64,000 nucleotides of DNA from Anaspis maculata (Eukaryota > Arthropoda > Insecta > Coleoptera > Scraptiidae), in the NCBI GenBank assembly GCA_949128115.1, contig OX421962.1:97142935-97206934 (forward strand), read 5' to 3'. Made by a program: the position numbers and the translations under genes. Below, one piece after another: positions 21,760 through 33,569 of this stretch. The notes under the pieces were generated by a model that was not told where the DNA came from, did not search any database, and saw nothing but the letters and a program-made list of their open reading frames with translations. Every line of letters begins with the position of its first letter. Position 1 is the stretch's first letter.

Positions 21760-23729
21760 TACACAGTCATCATTGATGGAGTTCCCCATGTAAGGGGTTA
21801 TAGAGTGGAAGAGTTGAATTTGAAAGTCCTCTCACTTGCATTAATAACCAAATGAAGTTGTTTTATTATTACATTCCTATATACCGTTACTTTCACAGCT
21901 ACGAGTAACATTTCGAATATATACTAGGTTGGTGGTTTCTGACAGTCGATCCATCAACCATTTGGTTCTTTAACAGCACTTCGATAAGCTATATCATCAG
22001 GAAACAAGACTTAGGTTTTCCGTTTTAGGCTTTGGGCTTGAAGTATTGTGCGAATCGCCAAGCACGGTGACCAGGTTCCTAACTACTCGGTTTTTGACAG
22101 CAAACATCTTTACCGACAGTTTGACTCAAAGTCAGTCGTCCTGACGATAACGGCAGGAATCACCTGTTGGTTTACCTTTATGTTGTTTTGTTGTTGCTTT
22201 TGTTTTGAATCGTTGCATGTTGAATGGTGCCATGTTACCATGTTCTTTGGAGCGGTAAGGAGATCTTTCTCCACAAAAGTCACACGACTTCAAAAATTAA
22301 CCCTTTTGAAACTTCTTCCTTTGGCATCTTGTATATTATCATGCACAAATTCAATTATGTGAACTGTCGACATAGCATTTGCAGCCGACGCGACGGGAAG
22401 CTCTGTCAGGCGCCATTTACTTTTCCCAAATCGGATATTTTTTTTACAGAAAATTCCTTTGCTCTATTTGGCAAATTTTGGTCTATGCCTGAATAAAACA
22501 CCATAACCATACCACAGTAGCCTGTCATGGCGTTCGTTTTACAACGTAACGTTTGGATAGACAGTTTTTACCTCGGTTTTCACTGATAAAATGTAGGTAT
22601 TGCCAATGATAACATGAGTTTTTCGTGCTGCATTTCCCCCCTTTTGTGGTGTTTGTACTATGTTTGAACTATGTTCAAAGAATTCTGAGAAATTTAATAC
22701 TTTCAAACTGGCTTTGAAACTCCCACGATGCGTAGGTGTCGTCAAACAGATCCATAGGTATTGGAAATATTAGCAAACTGAAAGGATCGCCCAGATTGCA
22801 CCACAAATTGCACGTCCGTCAAACCGAGCTTTAAATGAAACGCATATAGAGAATAAATAGATATTTCCGTGCATCCAGCCTCTGATGTTAAAATTTTGAT
22901 AACCGCCAAAAAAGTAGGTTGGTGAATGGATAAATGGAAGAAAAACATGTAGATTTGCATGAAGCCATTATGCAGATATACCTACTCGTAATTAAGCTAT
23001 GCGCACTGAGATGACTAGATTGTGCGATTAATCGGACATCAATTTATTATTCAAATTACTTTTTATCTGTCCGAGCTCATCAGTTTGTTCGCGACCTGTC
23101 CATTTCGGGCTTTAATCAGTTATGCAAATTGTTGCAAGTTTTGAGAGAGGGAAGATTTTTCGAACTGGAATACCTATTTCGAAATTTGTTTTGTGCTCTA
23201 AAATGGTACGCTCGCCCGAAGGTATCCCATGGGGTAAATCGTGCATGCGGCTTCGTGCTCCTCAAATTGGTTACGTGACCGCTTCTAAAGGTAACACAAT
23301 CTTGGCGTCGGTATTCTCGGAATAAGTAGGTGTGATCTTTTTCTGTTTTCATTTAATGTAATATAAAGATTGCAGCGAGAATGAAATTGATTAATCAACC
23401 GAGTAATCAAACATAATGAGGTTGGGGGTCTTGCACTGAGAAAAATATACCTATTGATTTTTAGTGAGTTTTTCTGTAGTTTCTGATCGAGGTAACAGAC
23501 CTATTTCATTTGTCAGAGCAAGATGGAGGATACATATATTCACTTCGAAGAGAAAAGACAGAAGGCTGACTTGATTGGAAGATCTCAACATGATTTCAAC
23601 GTGCGCCGCTGTCAAGTTGTACGTCTTATTTGTCAATTGTCCGCGCATCGCAGTTATCGCGCATGTCATCCTCCCAACAATATTTGAAAAAGTCAAGTTC
23701 TAGCAATATAATTTTACCAGTGTGCTACA
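21760..23729. other. Unassigned sequence, about 2 kb
   Basis: Frames of up to 104 codons (22048-22362, plus) overlap one another in different frames and show no domains. No repeat ends were found. This is one of the larger stretches without transposon marks. Confidence 0.4.
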
Positions 23730-23731
23730 TA

Positions 23732-24456
23732 CAGGGTTATCCAAAAGTCCGGAATAAAATTAATAATTTCTGACCATATTTTTTCCGGAAAAAACGCTCG
23801 AACAGGTCGATTTCTGAAAAAGAGAAGCCGTTTTTTCATGACACGTGTCTTGATCTACCGTCAACCCCTTGACCCCTAGCCACCCTTAGTATTTTTTTGA
23901 ATCGCATCCTATGGTTTGTGGGGGTTCGTTGGAAAACCTGTCAAAAACTGTGTTCAGATCTACCTTTAAAAATGGTTGGACGCTTGAGGGGTTGAGGGTC
24001 AAGGGCTTAAGGGTTGAGGTATTGACGGTAGATCATGACACGTATAATTGAAAAATGACTTACCGCTTTTAAAAATCGACCTGTTCGAGCGGTTTTTTTT
24101 TTGGGAAAAAATATGGTGAGAAATTATGAGTTTTGTTCCGGACTTTTGAGTAACCCTAGGGTTACTCAAAACTCCGGAACAAAACTTCATGGTGAAGCGT
24201 TCGGTATAATTTTCAATGGTAGATCTGAATACAGTTTCTGACAAGCTTTCCAACGAGCCCCCCTAAGCCATGGGGTGCCATTTGAAAAAAAATACTAAGG
24301 GTGGCTAGGGGTCAAGGGGTTGACGCTAGATCATGACGCGTGTCATGGAAAAGCACGGCTTGCCCTTTTTATAAATCGACATGTTCGAGCGTTTTTTCCG
24401 AAAAAAAATATGGTCAAAAATTATTAATTTTATTTCAGACTTTTGAATAACCCTGG
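23732..24456. mobile_element. Fold-back element FB-6 with three CAGGGTTA-type ends
   Basis: The left end CAGGGTTATCCAAAAGTCCG follows TA (23730-23731), and the right end mirrors it near 24438-24456. A third pair of ends meets at 24151-24166 (TAACCCT next to AGGGTTAC). The repeated interior blocks (GTCAACCCCTTGACCCCTAG; TCGAACAGGTCGATT) appear in both orientations. The simplest reading is two abutting inverted copies of one short palindromic element. Non-coding. Confidence 0.75.
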
Positions 24457-24538
24457 TATAAGCCGAAATATAAGCTGTCGATATCATTAGAAGAAAATTA
24501 AACCACAAGACATGCATGGTGTTTGATTACCTTTTTGA

Positions 24539-24907
24539 AGAAGGTTGGATAGAGGAGCTTGTGGTGTGGTTAGTTAGCGCGTTCGACTACCACTCCAGAG
24601 GTCGCGGGTTCGATCTCCGCCGGGGACGGATTTTCGGCCTCGAAAACAAGCTCCTTGGTTTAGTTGGAATGCTTGCTAAATACAAGACGCGCCGTGTGTC
24701 GCATAGCACGTAAAATACGAACGGTGGTGCCGACCCCATGCGATGTTGGTGGTCGTTAAAAATCCCTATCCTGTGTTGGAACACACAGGGGTTCGGCAAA
24801 ATTTCCGGTATAGTGGAGGAAAGCATTCACCGGCGTCGGTGTTAGGCCTCGTTGCGGAAATAGGCCGACGTTAAATAAACGAATAAAAAAAAAAAAGAAG
24901 GTTGGAT
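24539..24907 (+). mobile_element. SINE-A copy 2, tRNA-derived, full length
   Basis: The body 24551-24895 is flanked by an exact 12-base duplication, AGAAGGTTGGAT (24539-24550 and 24896-24907). The head starts AGAGGAGCTTGTGGTGTGG and carries an A-box-like GTTAGTTAGCGCG and the B-box match GCGGGTTCGATCTCC. The non-tRNA body follows, and the 3' end is AATAAACGAAT then poly-A. It is the best-preserved copy in the window. It does not encode protein and would rely on a LINE for insertion. Confidence 0.93.
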
Positions 24908-25139
24908 GCCTTCTTGAACTTCTTTCTGATTTGTAAAAGCTCGGTCCGAGTGCGCAGGGGTGGTAGGTAGTCATTTTAGCCACATTAAGAAGAAAAACAA
25001 CATTTTGAAACGCTAACCTTGAGCTGCTGTGTAAAAAATTATAGAAGCTGCCCTCCAATGACATTTCTGACATTGATAAAGGTTTTGAGAAGACTTTCGC
25101 TTGCTGTGACTTTCATGGTGAGGTGTAAACTGCGGCTAT

Positions 25140-27345
25140 ATGCAGGAGAATTTTTGAGAATTTTTTCTTCACTATACACAGAGGGGTGCATAAAAAATGG
25201 CCACCGCCAGTGGCGCAGCCAAGGGGGGGGGCTAGGGGGCTATAGCCCCCCTCCCCCCCCAGACAGTCTCGCTTTTTCACCGAAGCAATGAAAAATTTTG
25301 AACAAAATAAAAAAATTATTGTGTTCGACTGTTATCTTCTTCATCATTTAGAAAATAGATCATTAGTCTCTCTGTGTGACAGTTGCACTGCGATTAGATT
25401 GCACGTTTTTTTTCAATTGGTGCGGAGAGAGAAACTCTTCCGGTTCAAGGACGGAGTTGAATTGGTAGGATAAGCGTTGCGGAATCAATTCCTGTGGGTT
25501 TATTTCTTGACAGAATCTCACCATTTAGGTTTCTCCCGAAAGCTACAAGGATGCACTTTTGTTTGAGCCCATTGGAATTTCCAAAATCGAAAAATCAATT
25601 ATTCATCCAAGAATAAAAAAAGATATTTTTCGATTTTGGAAATGCCAATGGGCTCAAACCAAACTGCATCCTTGTAGCTTTCAAGAGAGAGCTAAATGGT
25701 AAGATTCTGTCAAGGAATGAACCCACAGGGATTAATGATTCCACAACGCTTATTTTACCGATATAACTCCGTTCTTAAGCAAGTATACTCACCTACCTAT
25801 CAGGCTTATTTTGTAACTTATCGTTCACTAACGACTCGTTAGCGAACGATTATCGTTCAGACTGCCAGCTAACGACTCGTTAGCGAACGATTATCGTTCA
25901 GACTGTCACTATCAATAGATCTAACAAGAGCACGAAAAACCGTATTTCGTGAACAGCTGCGTTCGGCCGTATCGTTTGTATGTGCCGAACGATCGTGTAT
26001 GACGTTTCTACGTGCGCGCAGCTCAGCTGTCAGTTTGCAAGTGTGATTACTACCATTTATTACTGTCATTTTCCCGCAAACCCGGGGGCTATTCTGTGCC
26101 CGGGGAATACTGAATTTAATACCTACTTCAATTTAAGGTAGGTAACATTGGTACCAGGTACCACAATAATTATACTCAAAATTAGGATGACCAAGGCCCT
26201 TTTTCCGGGGGGGGGGGGGGGAGTTCGCCTTTGGCGCAGCTCGCTCCGCTCGCTTTCGTTAGCCCTCCCCATGGCTAAATCCTGGCTGCGCCACTGGCCA
26301 CCGCTGTAGCATCGTTGTTCCTTATCCGACCTTCAAAATTCAAAAACCAGTTTAAATGGTATAATGTCTTCTATGATTCGACAGTGAAAAATATTTCTTT
26401 CATTATGATGCCTCTGAGCACTGACAGTCAAGTTTTGTTTTTCAAATGGCAACTATATTTTTTTAATTTCTTTTCTGATTTCTTACGCTTATCTGAATAT
26501 AATGATGTATCAATATCACACTTTTTGTTATTGAACACGAGGTAGCGTCAGAACACCCACGATATGCACGCAATCCGGTAGGCTGGGTGCAAAATGATGT
26601 TCAAAAGCACATGGTAAGTCAGGCGTTTGATTTTTCAAAATGTAAATGTCAGAATGTTTCCAAAGTCCGAAAGAAGCTGCCCGTCTCTAATACTTGTTTA
26701 TGCTCTATTTTCAGCTAAGGTACTACCTATTTCATATTTTGTCTAGTGTGTATTGTGAAAATAAAAAATCAATAAGACCTTTCTTTCTGACAGGTCACAA
26801 TACATACTCAAAAAGATATAAAATAATAAGCTGAAAATAGAGAATAAAGACGTTTTAGAGACAGACAGCTTTTTTTGGATTTTGAAAACATTTTGACATT
26901 TACATTTTGAAAAACCAAACGCCTGACCTACTATGTGCTTTTGAACATCATTTTGCACCCAGCCTACCAGATTGCGTTCATATCGTGGGTGTTGTGATGC
27001 TACTATGATGTGTAAAAATTTCGCAGTTTCAATTTTTTTTCTTCGTGTCTGATAATAAAATGTGTGATATTGATGCACCATTATATTCAGATGAGCATAA
27101 GGAATCCAAAACAAAATAAAAAAAAATATTGTTGCCATTTGAAAAACAAAAGTTGACTATCAGTGCTCAGAAGCATCATAATCAAAAAAATATTTCTACT
27201 GTCAAATCATAGAAGACATTAAACCATTTGAACTAGTTTTTGAATTTTGAAGATCGGATGAGGAATAACGATGCTACATCGGTGGATGTTTTTGATGAAC
27301 TCCTCTGTATATTAGAAAACAATTCGCTGAAAAGCTGGCTTCAAA
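25140..27345. mobile_element. Fold-back element FB-7, left arm split by hAT-B
   Basis: The region 26297-26720 pairs with about 26800-27290 (GTAGCATCGTTGTTCC against GGAATAACGATGCTAC; the TGAGCACTGACAGTCAA block against TTGACTATCAGTGCTCA). The right arm then continues past 27284 and finds its partner at 25160-25207, left of the hAT element (TATACACAGAGGGGTGCATA against the 27285-27315 region). So hAT-B inserted into an existing palindrome of about 1.1 kb. Both arms are diverged and non-coding. Confidence 0.8.
25200..26304. mobile_element. hAT-B, non-autonomous, inside FB-7
   Basis: The element 25208-26296 (1089 bp) is flanked by the exact 8-bp duplication GCCACCGC (25200-25207, 26297-26304). 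The ends are CAGTGGCGCAGCCA, inverted. Inside is another inverted repeat, 25448-25776, whose loop edge is TTTCCAAAATCGAAAAATCA. A tandem duplication of about 42 bp lies at 25829-25912 (TAACGACTCGTTAGCGAACG unit). A poly-G run sits near 26208. No transposase is present. Confidence 0.93.
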
Positions 27346-27429
27346 AGTTGCTTGCAGCCCAGCGTCATCTACCGGTCTATGACAAATGATTACAATGGCG
27401 TATCTTCGAATATTTTCGGGTTTGGTATA

Positions 27430-27660
27430 ACTCATCGACACCCAACTCATCGACAGGATAACTTGCCGACAAGACAACTCACCGACAAGACAATTCAGCG
27501 GCAAGGCAACTCGCTGACAGGTTAACTCACCGACAGGACAACTCGCCGACAGGACAATTCATCGACAGGATAAGTTGCCGACACTCAACTCATCGCCAGG
27601 ATAACCTGATGACACCCTACTTATCGACAGAAAAACTAGGAAAACTTGCCGACAGCACTT
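27430..27660 (+). repeat. 16-bp minisatellite, left array
   Basis: A degenerate array of about 13 units of 16 bp, consensus near CCGACAGGACAACTCR. Units vary by one to four bases. It is the reverse complement of the array at 28253-28535, and the two lie about 600 bp apart in inverted orientation. Confidence 0.85.
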
Positions 27661-27710
27661 GACCCTGTCCCTGTTGTTTTCGAATCAAGGAACTTAATGG
27701 CCTGACTTAA

Positions 27711-27885
27711 GGAGCTTGTGGGGTGGTGGTCGAGCGCGTTCGACTACCACACCAGAGGTCGTGGGTTCAAGTCCCTTTGTGGACGCTCGGATTTTCGTCT
27801 CGAAAACAAGCAAATAATGATTGCTAAATGCAAGACGCACGTGTGTCGCATAGTACGAACAATGGTGCCGACCCCATGCGATGTT
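27711..27885 (+). mobile_element. SINE-A copy 3, 3' truncated
   Basis: It starts GGAGCTTGTGGGGTGGTGGT, has the B-box match GTGGGTTCAAGTCC, and follows copy 2 to the CCGACCCCATGCGATGTT string, then stops. No poly-A tail is seen. It sits between the two inverted minisatellite arrays. Confidence 0.85.
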
Positions 27886-28252
27886 ACACGGCTTCACCAT
27901 GTTCAAGTTGTCTTCGAATTAAATAGCTTGATTGCCTGACTTGATCTGACCGGGGTTTACAATAAGAAACAACTGGGACCTGAGAAGGTCCATGTACGCG
28001 GCTTTAACATGTCCAAGTTGTCTTTAGGGCGATTCACCTTGCATTTTATGTTGAAGGAATGCCACCTGGCAAAGTTGTAGAGTAGACTCAGACATACCGA
28101 ATCAGCTTTCTAGCTAAATTTGCAACCCGTGTAGGGTGACGCGGGGGTCTCTGAAAGTTGGAGGTGCAAAAGTTTTTTCAAAGCATGCTACAATATTTTG
28201 ATTATTTTCGTGAGTAGTTGTTAAGTGTTATTGTATCAGTTCTCTTGTTGAT
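27886..28252. other. Spacer between the minisatellite arrays
   Basis: Two related strings (TTCACCATGTTCAAGTTGTC near 27890 and a variant near 28002) indicate a short tandem duplication of about 100 bp. Nothing else is recognised. Confidence 0.4.
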
Positions 28253-28535
28253 AAATTTTCCTGTCGTCGAGGTGTCCTGTCGATAAGTGGTCCTGTCCAT
28301 GAATTGTCCTGTCGGTGAGTTGTCTTGTTGGCGAGTTGTCTTGTCGGCGAGTTGTCTTGTCGGCGAGTTGTCTTGTCGGCGAGTTGTCTTGTCGGTGAGT
28401 TGTCTTGTCGGTGAGCTGTCTTGTCGGTGAGCTGTCTTGTCGGTCAGTTGTCTTGTCGGTGAGTTATCTTGTCGATGAGTTGGGTGTCGGCAAGTTATCC
28501 GGTCGATGAGTTGGGTGTCGACGAGTTGTCTGACT
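28253..28535 (-). repeat. 16-bp minisatellite, right array
   Basis: About 17 units of 16 bp, plus-strand consensus TTGTCGGYGAGTTGTC; the centre of the array is the most uniform. Because 16 is not a multiple of 3, the minus-strand open frame over it (117 codons) repeats every 48 bases in all frames and is a by-product, not a gene. Confidence 0.9.
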
Positions 28536-28743
28536 TCCATATTTCCACTAAACATAGCGTTCGAAACGCCGGGAGCGAACGCATCTACAGTTTTAAGTTA
28601 CGTCAGTATACATCAGCAGTGATTCGGTTCACCTCTGAAAATGCTCTTTTGCAGTGCAGAGCTTTTTTGAATAAGTAGTTTGGCATACTAAACTATTTTG
28701 CTTGGAAGTGACAGTGTATAACGTGTAGACATGTTTCAACAAT

Positions 28744-29172
28744 TACAGTACAACCTCGTTAATCCGGACAATTAAATGCACGGGGTATGTCCGAATTAGC
28801 GATTTGTCCGGATTAGTGGACAACTTGTAAAAATGTTTATTCAAGGGATATAAAAGGGTTTACAGTTAACTTACACAAATAAAATAACAAAAATATTTAT
28901 TTTTCTCAAAAATTTCAAAAGATCAAACCAAAAATATGTAAAAATATAAATACATCGGTACATAACTCTGAATACCATTTTGAACTCGAAGGTCTTGGAT
29001 GCCTCGCTTCCCCAATGAAGTCCACAATGATACCTAAAAGCGCACCAAACGCTGAGTGCGTGCAGTAACCGCGCGTCCGGACGCGATCAGACGCGAAGTG
29101 TCCGGATTAGCGAGGTGCGTCCAGATTATGACATCGCGATTTGAGCGTCCGGATTAAAGAGGTTGCACTGTA
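28744..29172. mobile_element. pogo/Tigger-like MITE, 425 bp
   Basis: TA duplications (28744-28745, 29171-29172) bound 28746-29170. The ends are CAGTACAACCTCGTTAATCC (left) and CAGTGCAACCTCTTTAATCC (right, inverted), followed by GGAC. This matches the ACCTCG-rich ends typical of the pogo/Tigger branch of Tc1/mariner. Subterminal TGTCCGGATTAG strings recur near both ends. There is no transposase, so it would need one in trans. Confidence 0.9.
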
Positions 29173-30810
29173 TTACTTATTTACGAACATAATTATTGTA
29201 GGCGATCAAGAGTCGAAACAAAAGTCGCAAAAATATTTCAGGCTGAAATTTACCTACCTGTTACCTACCTACAAAATTAAAAACAAACATTTGCTGTTGG
29301 AAGGGCAATCATATGTATACAGGTCGAAGTGTGTACAACTGTACACTGTACATTACCAAAAACACAATCGAAAGAGTTTTAATGCAATCACCTCTACATT
29401 GAAAATTCAATTTGGAAGCTCAAATTTCAAAATTCCAATCGCATGATTTCTCGCGTATCCCACCTTGTCGGTCTCATCTACTTTTGGATTGGGTTGGAAA
29501 AATAAAAACAGGCAGACTTCTTGTCGAAAGCTCCCTCTCGGAAACTCTCCTGGACAGTGTCCCTCAAGCAAAGGCTTTGCCCGAGGCTTTGCCGCTGGCT
29601 AGCCGGGGGACGTCGCGTCGGGGCTTTCACTGCCACCAAGATTGAAATATATTTTCGAACAACTTTACAGAACTCTTGAGCGTTTTTCACCATTGCAATG
29701 CAGAATACCGGCTGTCGTCGGCTTTTCCTTTCCTTCCGGGCCTATCAAGATGTCCCTGGATCCGTCGTGATAACAAAGTTGGCATAATAGAAAATGTACA
29801 AATTTTGACTTGAGTTGTCGACCTACTTCTGCTTACTTGTTGGTGCAAGATTAATTATTTGAACGCAACTTACCAGACTTAATCTGCTTAATAATTAATT
29901 TTTGTCACCTTGCCACTTTGTCCAGTGCAGCAACAGTGTCTTGATATGCATGCCAGCGTCATGCGTCAGCGCAGTTTAATATAACTCCTTAATCAATTTC
30001 TAATAATATGGATAAGAGAGCCCGAAACACTGGCAAGAATTTCCACCCCTACCTACGGACGGTCTGTTTGTCCTGTCCATCTGTCCGTCTGTCTGTCTGG
30101 TCTAACATGAAATTTGTTGTCGCTAGATTCATTTGAATATACTTACTGTGGTCAAGTGGAAGATCAACGTATATAACCAACTTCACAGCTTTCTTCATTA
30201 GAGCAAGCTATGGAGAAATTTGTTGTGTTGGCACAAATGGTACGATGCTAACTAGATTTTGACGCCTTGATAGATTTTCTAAGTATAGTGTGACAGCTGT
30301 CACCGTCATCTCGACGCGATGCACCTGCAAGTGGAAATTTCTGAGACTGCGTAGCGGAATTAAGAAAACGTGAGTCCTCCTGCAGTGAAAGTTACTGTGG
30401 CCCACAAACGACGTCGTCTCTACCATAATTGCCGGTTTTTCGCTGATAACAGTGCTAAAGTGAGCAGTGGTTACTGAAGAAAATGATGGCCAAGCGCGAC
30501 AGTATGTAAAATGCAGTAAAATTTCCACTGTCCAGTGGCCCCTATAGGGTTGCGTTGAGAAAACTTCCTCAGATGAATAATTACGAGGATAACCTAGAGG
30601 ATAATTATTTATGGAGTCGGATTGCGCGAGACAAGACGCGCGTGAGTGAGTGCATTATGTTGGAAACTTTTCCATTCCCTGGTATGATTGTATCTTCTTC
30701 ATCATACATGCTCGCTGTTTGACTAGGTATGAGCTAGAGTAGGAATTACTCTCTCTCTCTCTCTCCTCCTCTCTCTCCTCTCTCTAGGTAGGAGCTAGGA
30801 GAGGAGTAGG
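29173..30810. other. Unassigned, with microsatellites
   Basis: No gene or element ends are seen. A TCTG/TCCG-rich microsatellite lies at about 30060-30100 and a (TC)n tract at about 30749-30786. Frames up to 106 codons (30208-30528, minus) lack motifs. Confidence 0.45.
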
Positions 30811-31695
30811 CCCTACTCCAGTGGCGGACTAAGGGAATTGGGGGCCCTGGGCGGAATTGTGAGATGAGGCCCCTAATGAGCGATAGTTAAGAATATTAAG
30901 GGGGGCCGGCAGATTTTTTGGCCCGCCCTGCTCCGCCGTGATTGAGCAAAAGCCTAAGAAACAAAAACATTGATTGTTAACTTGACTATGAAACCAAAAC
31001 TAAAACCGTTCATTGATCATATTCAAAGATTTGCCTCGTTATCCTAAACATTCCATATCAGAGTCGGTCATAGATGTGCCACACAATGGTGTAGTCAGAA
31101 TTTGAGGGCGAAGAGAGCAAAGGCAACGACGAGGGTGCAAGTCGGCGAGAGGTAGCGCCGCAGACGAAATTTTTTGGGCATAATAATAATAATGCTGATA
31201 ATAATCGGTATATTTTATGCGTTTTGCGATTTCGGTTTTGGCAGCGCCCAGACCCGATAATTTTGTTGTTTTGTCTTTGCCTTCTTTCGAGAAGAAATGA
31301 TAAAATACAAAATTTCAAAGGCTTGAGGCCCCTGGCACTCTGATACCCGGGGCCAGGGCCCCTAAAGTCTAAAGTGAAAGTAATTCTTGGAGGTTACGTG
31401 ATAGTCGTGATACAGACACCCTCTATATTGCCTGTGTGTAGGCCCTCAAACCTGTTGTCATGGAGCCTGCCAAGGTAACTTCAAAATGAAAAAAAAACAA
31501 TGTTACTCACCTAAGTAATATACGACAAAAATTATCATCAAGGAAAAAAAACAGAAATTTTTGGATTTTTGCCAATTTTTTTGCAGCTATATTTTACAAA
31601 CAACAGGAATTGAGGGCCCCATCAGATGATTGAGGCCCCGAGGCCCGGGGCGGACCGCCCCCGCCGCCCCCCCTTAGTCCGCCACTGCCCTACTC
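30811..31695. mobile_element. hAT-A copy 2, non-autonomous, 8-bp duplication
   Basis: The element 30819-31687 (869 bp) is flanked by the exact duplication CCCTACTC (30811-30818, 31688-31695). Its ends match copy 1 (CAGTGGCGGACTAAGGG), and the sequence runs parallel through the GGGGCCC-rich ends and the TGAGGCCCCGAGGCCCGGGG string near 31630. A (TAA)n tract lies near 31178-31205. It lacks the nested hairpin of copy 1. Confidence 0.95.
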
Positions 31696-32150
31696 AGTGA
31701 GGGCCACGGCCAAAAAGATACAATATCTACCTTGTTACCCACCTACCACCTACCTTCACCATGACAACTATTTTATTATGGTTATTTATAACTGAATACA
31801 CCCAAATGGTCTATGGGCTACATGCATGACATGTAGCGCCGCGGCGGAACGTGATGAAGATCTTGTTGGACTCGATTTGGTTTTATTGGTTATCGAACAT
31901 CTCACTTGTGTCGACAAAAAACCGTGAATTTTCGCTGCCGTCATTCTGTCAACCGTCAACCAAACTGTCGAACATTTTGCAGTTGCCCATCACAACAAAC
32001 AAATGCACGATGAATACATGCAACCACGTCAAAGCTGTCTGCTGTCAGAGAAGTCCAACAAGAATTTCTTATTTTAACCACCATGGGCTCTCTGTAGTAA
32101 TATGTCGTAGGCGTTGATCGCTCAAGATCATGCACCTAATCGCCTAATGC
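31696..32150. other. Unassigned sequence
   Basis: An 88-codon plus frame (31851-32117) has no recognised motif. No repeat ends were seen. Confidence 0.4.
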
Positions 32151-32930
32151 ATAGTCCAGTCAAATTCAGAAAAAATCGAACAAACCCCGAAATAAACTCG
32201 GAAGTTGACGCAATTTAGTGGATCGAAGCAGAATTCAATGTAGAATGTAGAATAACACACTAAAATTCCCAAAAATTGACAAAAGCTTAGAATTTCTTTT
32301 AGGACTCATGTGAGCAAATGTAGCCCAATGAATTTCCAAGAGACCAATCCAAAGCTCTTTATTTTGTGGTTGATAGTTTCTGAGATACAGCTTCTGCAAA
32401 AACGCAGTGAAAAATGACTCGAAATTTATTTCCGAATTTCCCTCGGAATTTCCCGTAACAATTTGCATAGTTCCAGTTCAGAGGCTGTGAGGTATAAATG
32501 TCCGGATTTCCATGTGTATACACATAAAATGAAAAGCCAATTTACAAGTCAACATTTTGTTGAAAGTCGGTAACTTTGAAATGTCGGTTTTCCTCGATCT
32601 TTGAAACTGATACTGCTTGTTGTTCCGGAGAATTCTCAAAATCCGTTTTTTTTTCATCCCATGTCATTTGCTTGATTTTTTCAAGTATAACAAAACCATG
32701 CAATGAGTGATCGAGTAAATTTCTCCTCAAGTCGCCTATGATTTCCGAAAATCTGGCCGAAAAACGTGGCTACCAAGGAGACCGAGGCTTACTTTGAGGA
32801 GAAACTTATTCGATCACTCTTTATAAAAATAAGAACTGAAAACATACCATGTTTGAGCATCCTTCTCCTAGTGATGGTTCCTGAGATACCTACCTACATG
32901 GCTTAAGACCAAAACGACCACTTGGAAAAA
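32151..32930 (+). repeat. Repeat R1, isolated diverged copy
   Basis: It begins AGTCCAGTCAAAT and follows the same course as 34311-34842 and, in reverse, 38020-38765. Shared strings include TCGGAAGTTGACG, CAAAAACGCAGTGAAAA and the TAGTGATGGTTYCTGAG block near 32868. Identity is clearly lower than that between the other two copies. A hairpin at 32705-32819 interrupts it. Confidence 0.75.
32705..32819. mobile_element. 115-bp hairpin nested in R1
   Basis: AGTGATCGAGTAAATTTCTC then CTCAAGT pairs with ACTTTGAGGAGAAACTTATTCGATCACT with a few changes. The R1 copy at 38020-38765 lacks it, so it is an insertion. Confidence 0.75.
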
Positions 32931-33569
32931 AAAATAGTAGGTAGGTACTGTACGGTCAGTAGCTATAGTACGGACCTTGCAATCCTTGCATTTTTTGATG
33001 ATGCAAAATGCCACTAAGCAGACGTATTGAATATAGTTATGAACTTTTCACGGCAGGAGTCTCAAGAACACCAGAAAAGTTCACACGCGTAGTCACTGGT
33101 CGCGTAAACGATCATTTTTTCACATTTCCGACCATTCTTAATTTTTCGACACATTCCTACATAATACGTAGTTGTTTTCAGGTTGACAAGTTGACGCATG
33201 GTTCATGTTTAGTTTATTTATTGCTATTTTTTGTTCTATGTTTGTGCTGTGCACTGTGCAGACAGAGATGATGGCGCGTGGCGACAGCCCGCGACCCTCA
33301 ACATTCGGGCAGGCAGGAGGCAGGTGGCGCGTGGCGCCATCTCTAGTTAGAACTTAGAAAAGAGAGACATCGAAGCTGTCATGGGTGTCGTGGTGCCCTG
33401 ATGGTGTCATGTCCCGTCCTGATAAATTTCATTTAGTTTTAGTTACTTCTGATTTTTTTCTCAACAGTAAAAAGCTGTTCAAAACCGTTGCGTGAGTTGC
33501 GTAGTGATTGCGGGGGCCGCGCCGTGGGCAACAATACATAATAAAGAAAGAGAGCTAACGTAGATATTG
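32931..33569. other. Unassigned; GC-rich patch near 33265-33345
   Basis: A GGCGCGTGGCG motif occurs twice near 33275 and 33328. No gene was found. Confidence 0.4.

Noticed and set aside
28253..28535. CRISPR-like array
   Set aside because: The 16-bp units are contiguous with no spacers, in a eukaryotic genome.
28202..28555. 117-codon frame rich in Thr-Arg-Gln-Asp repeats
   Set aside because: It is a translation of the 16-bp minisatellite; the 16-residue periodicity follows from 3 x 16 bp.
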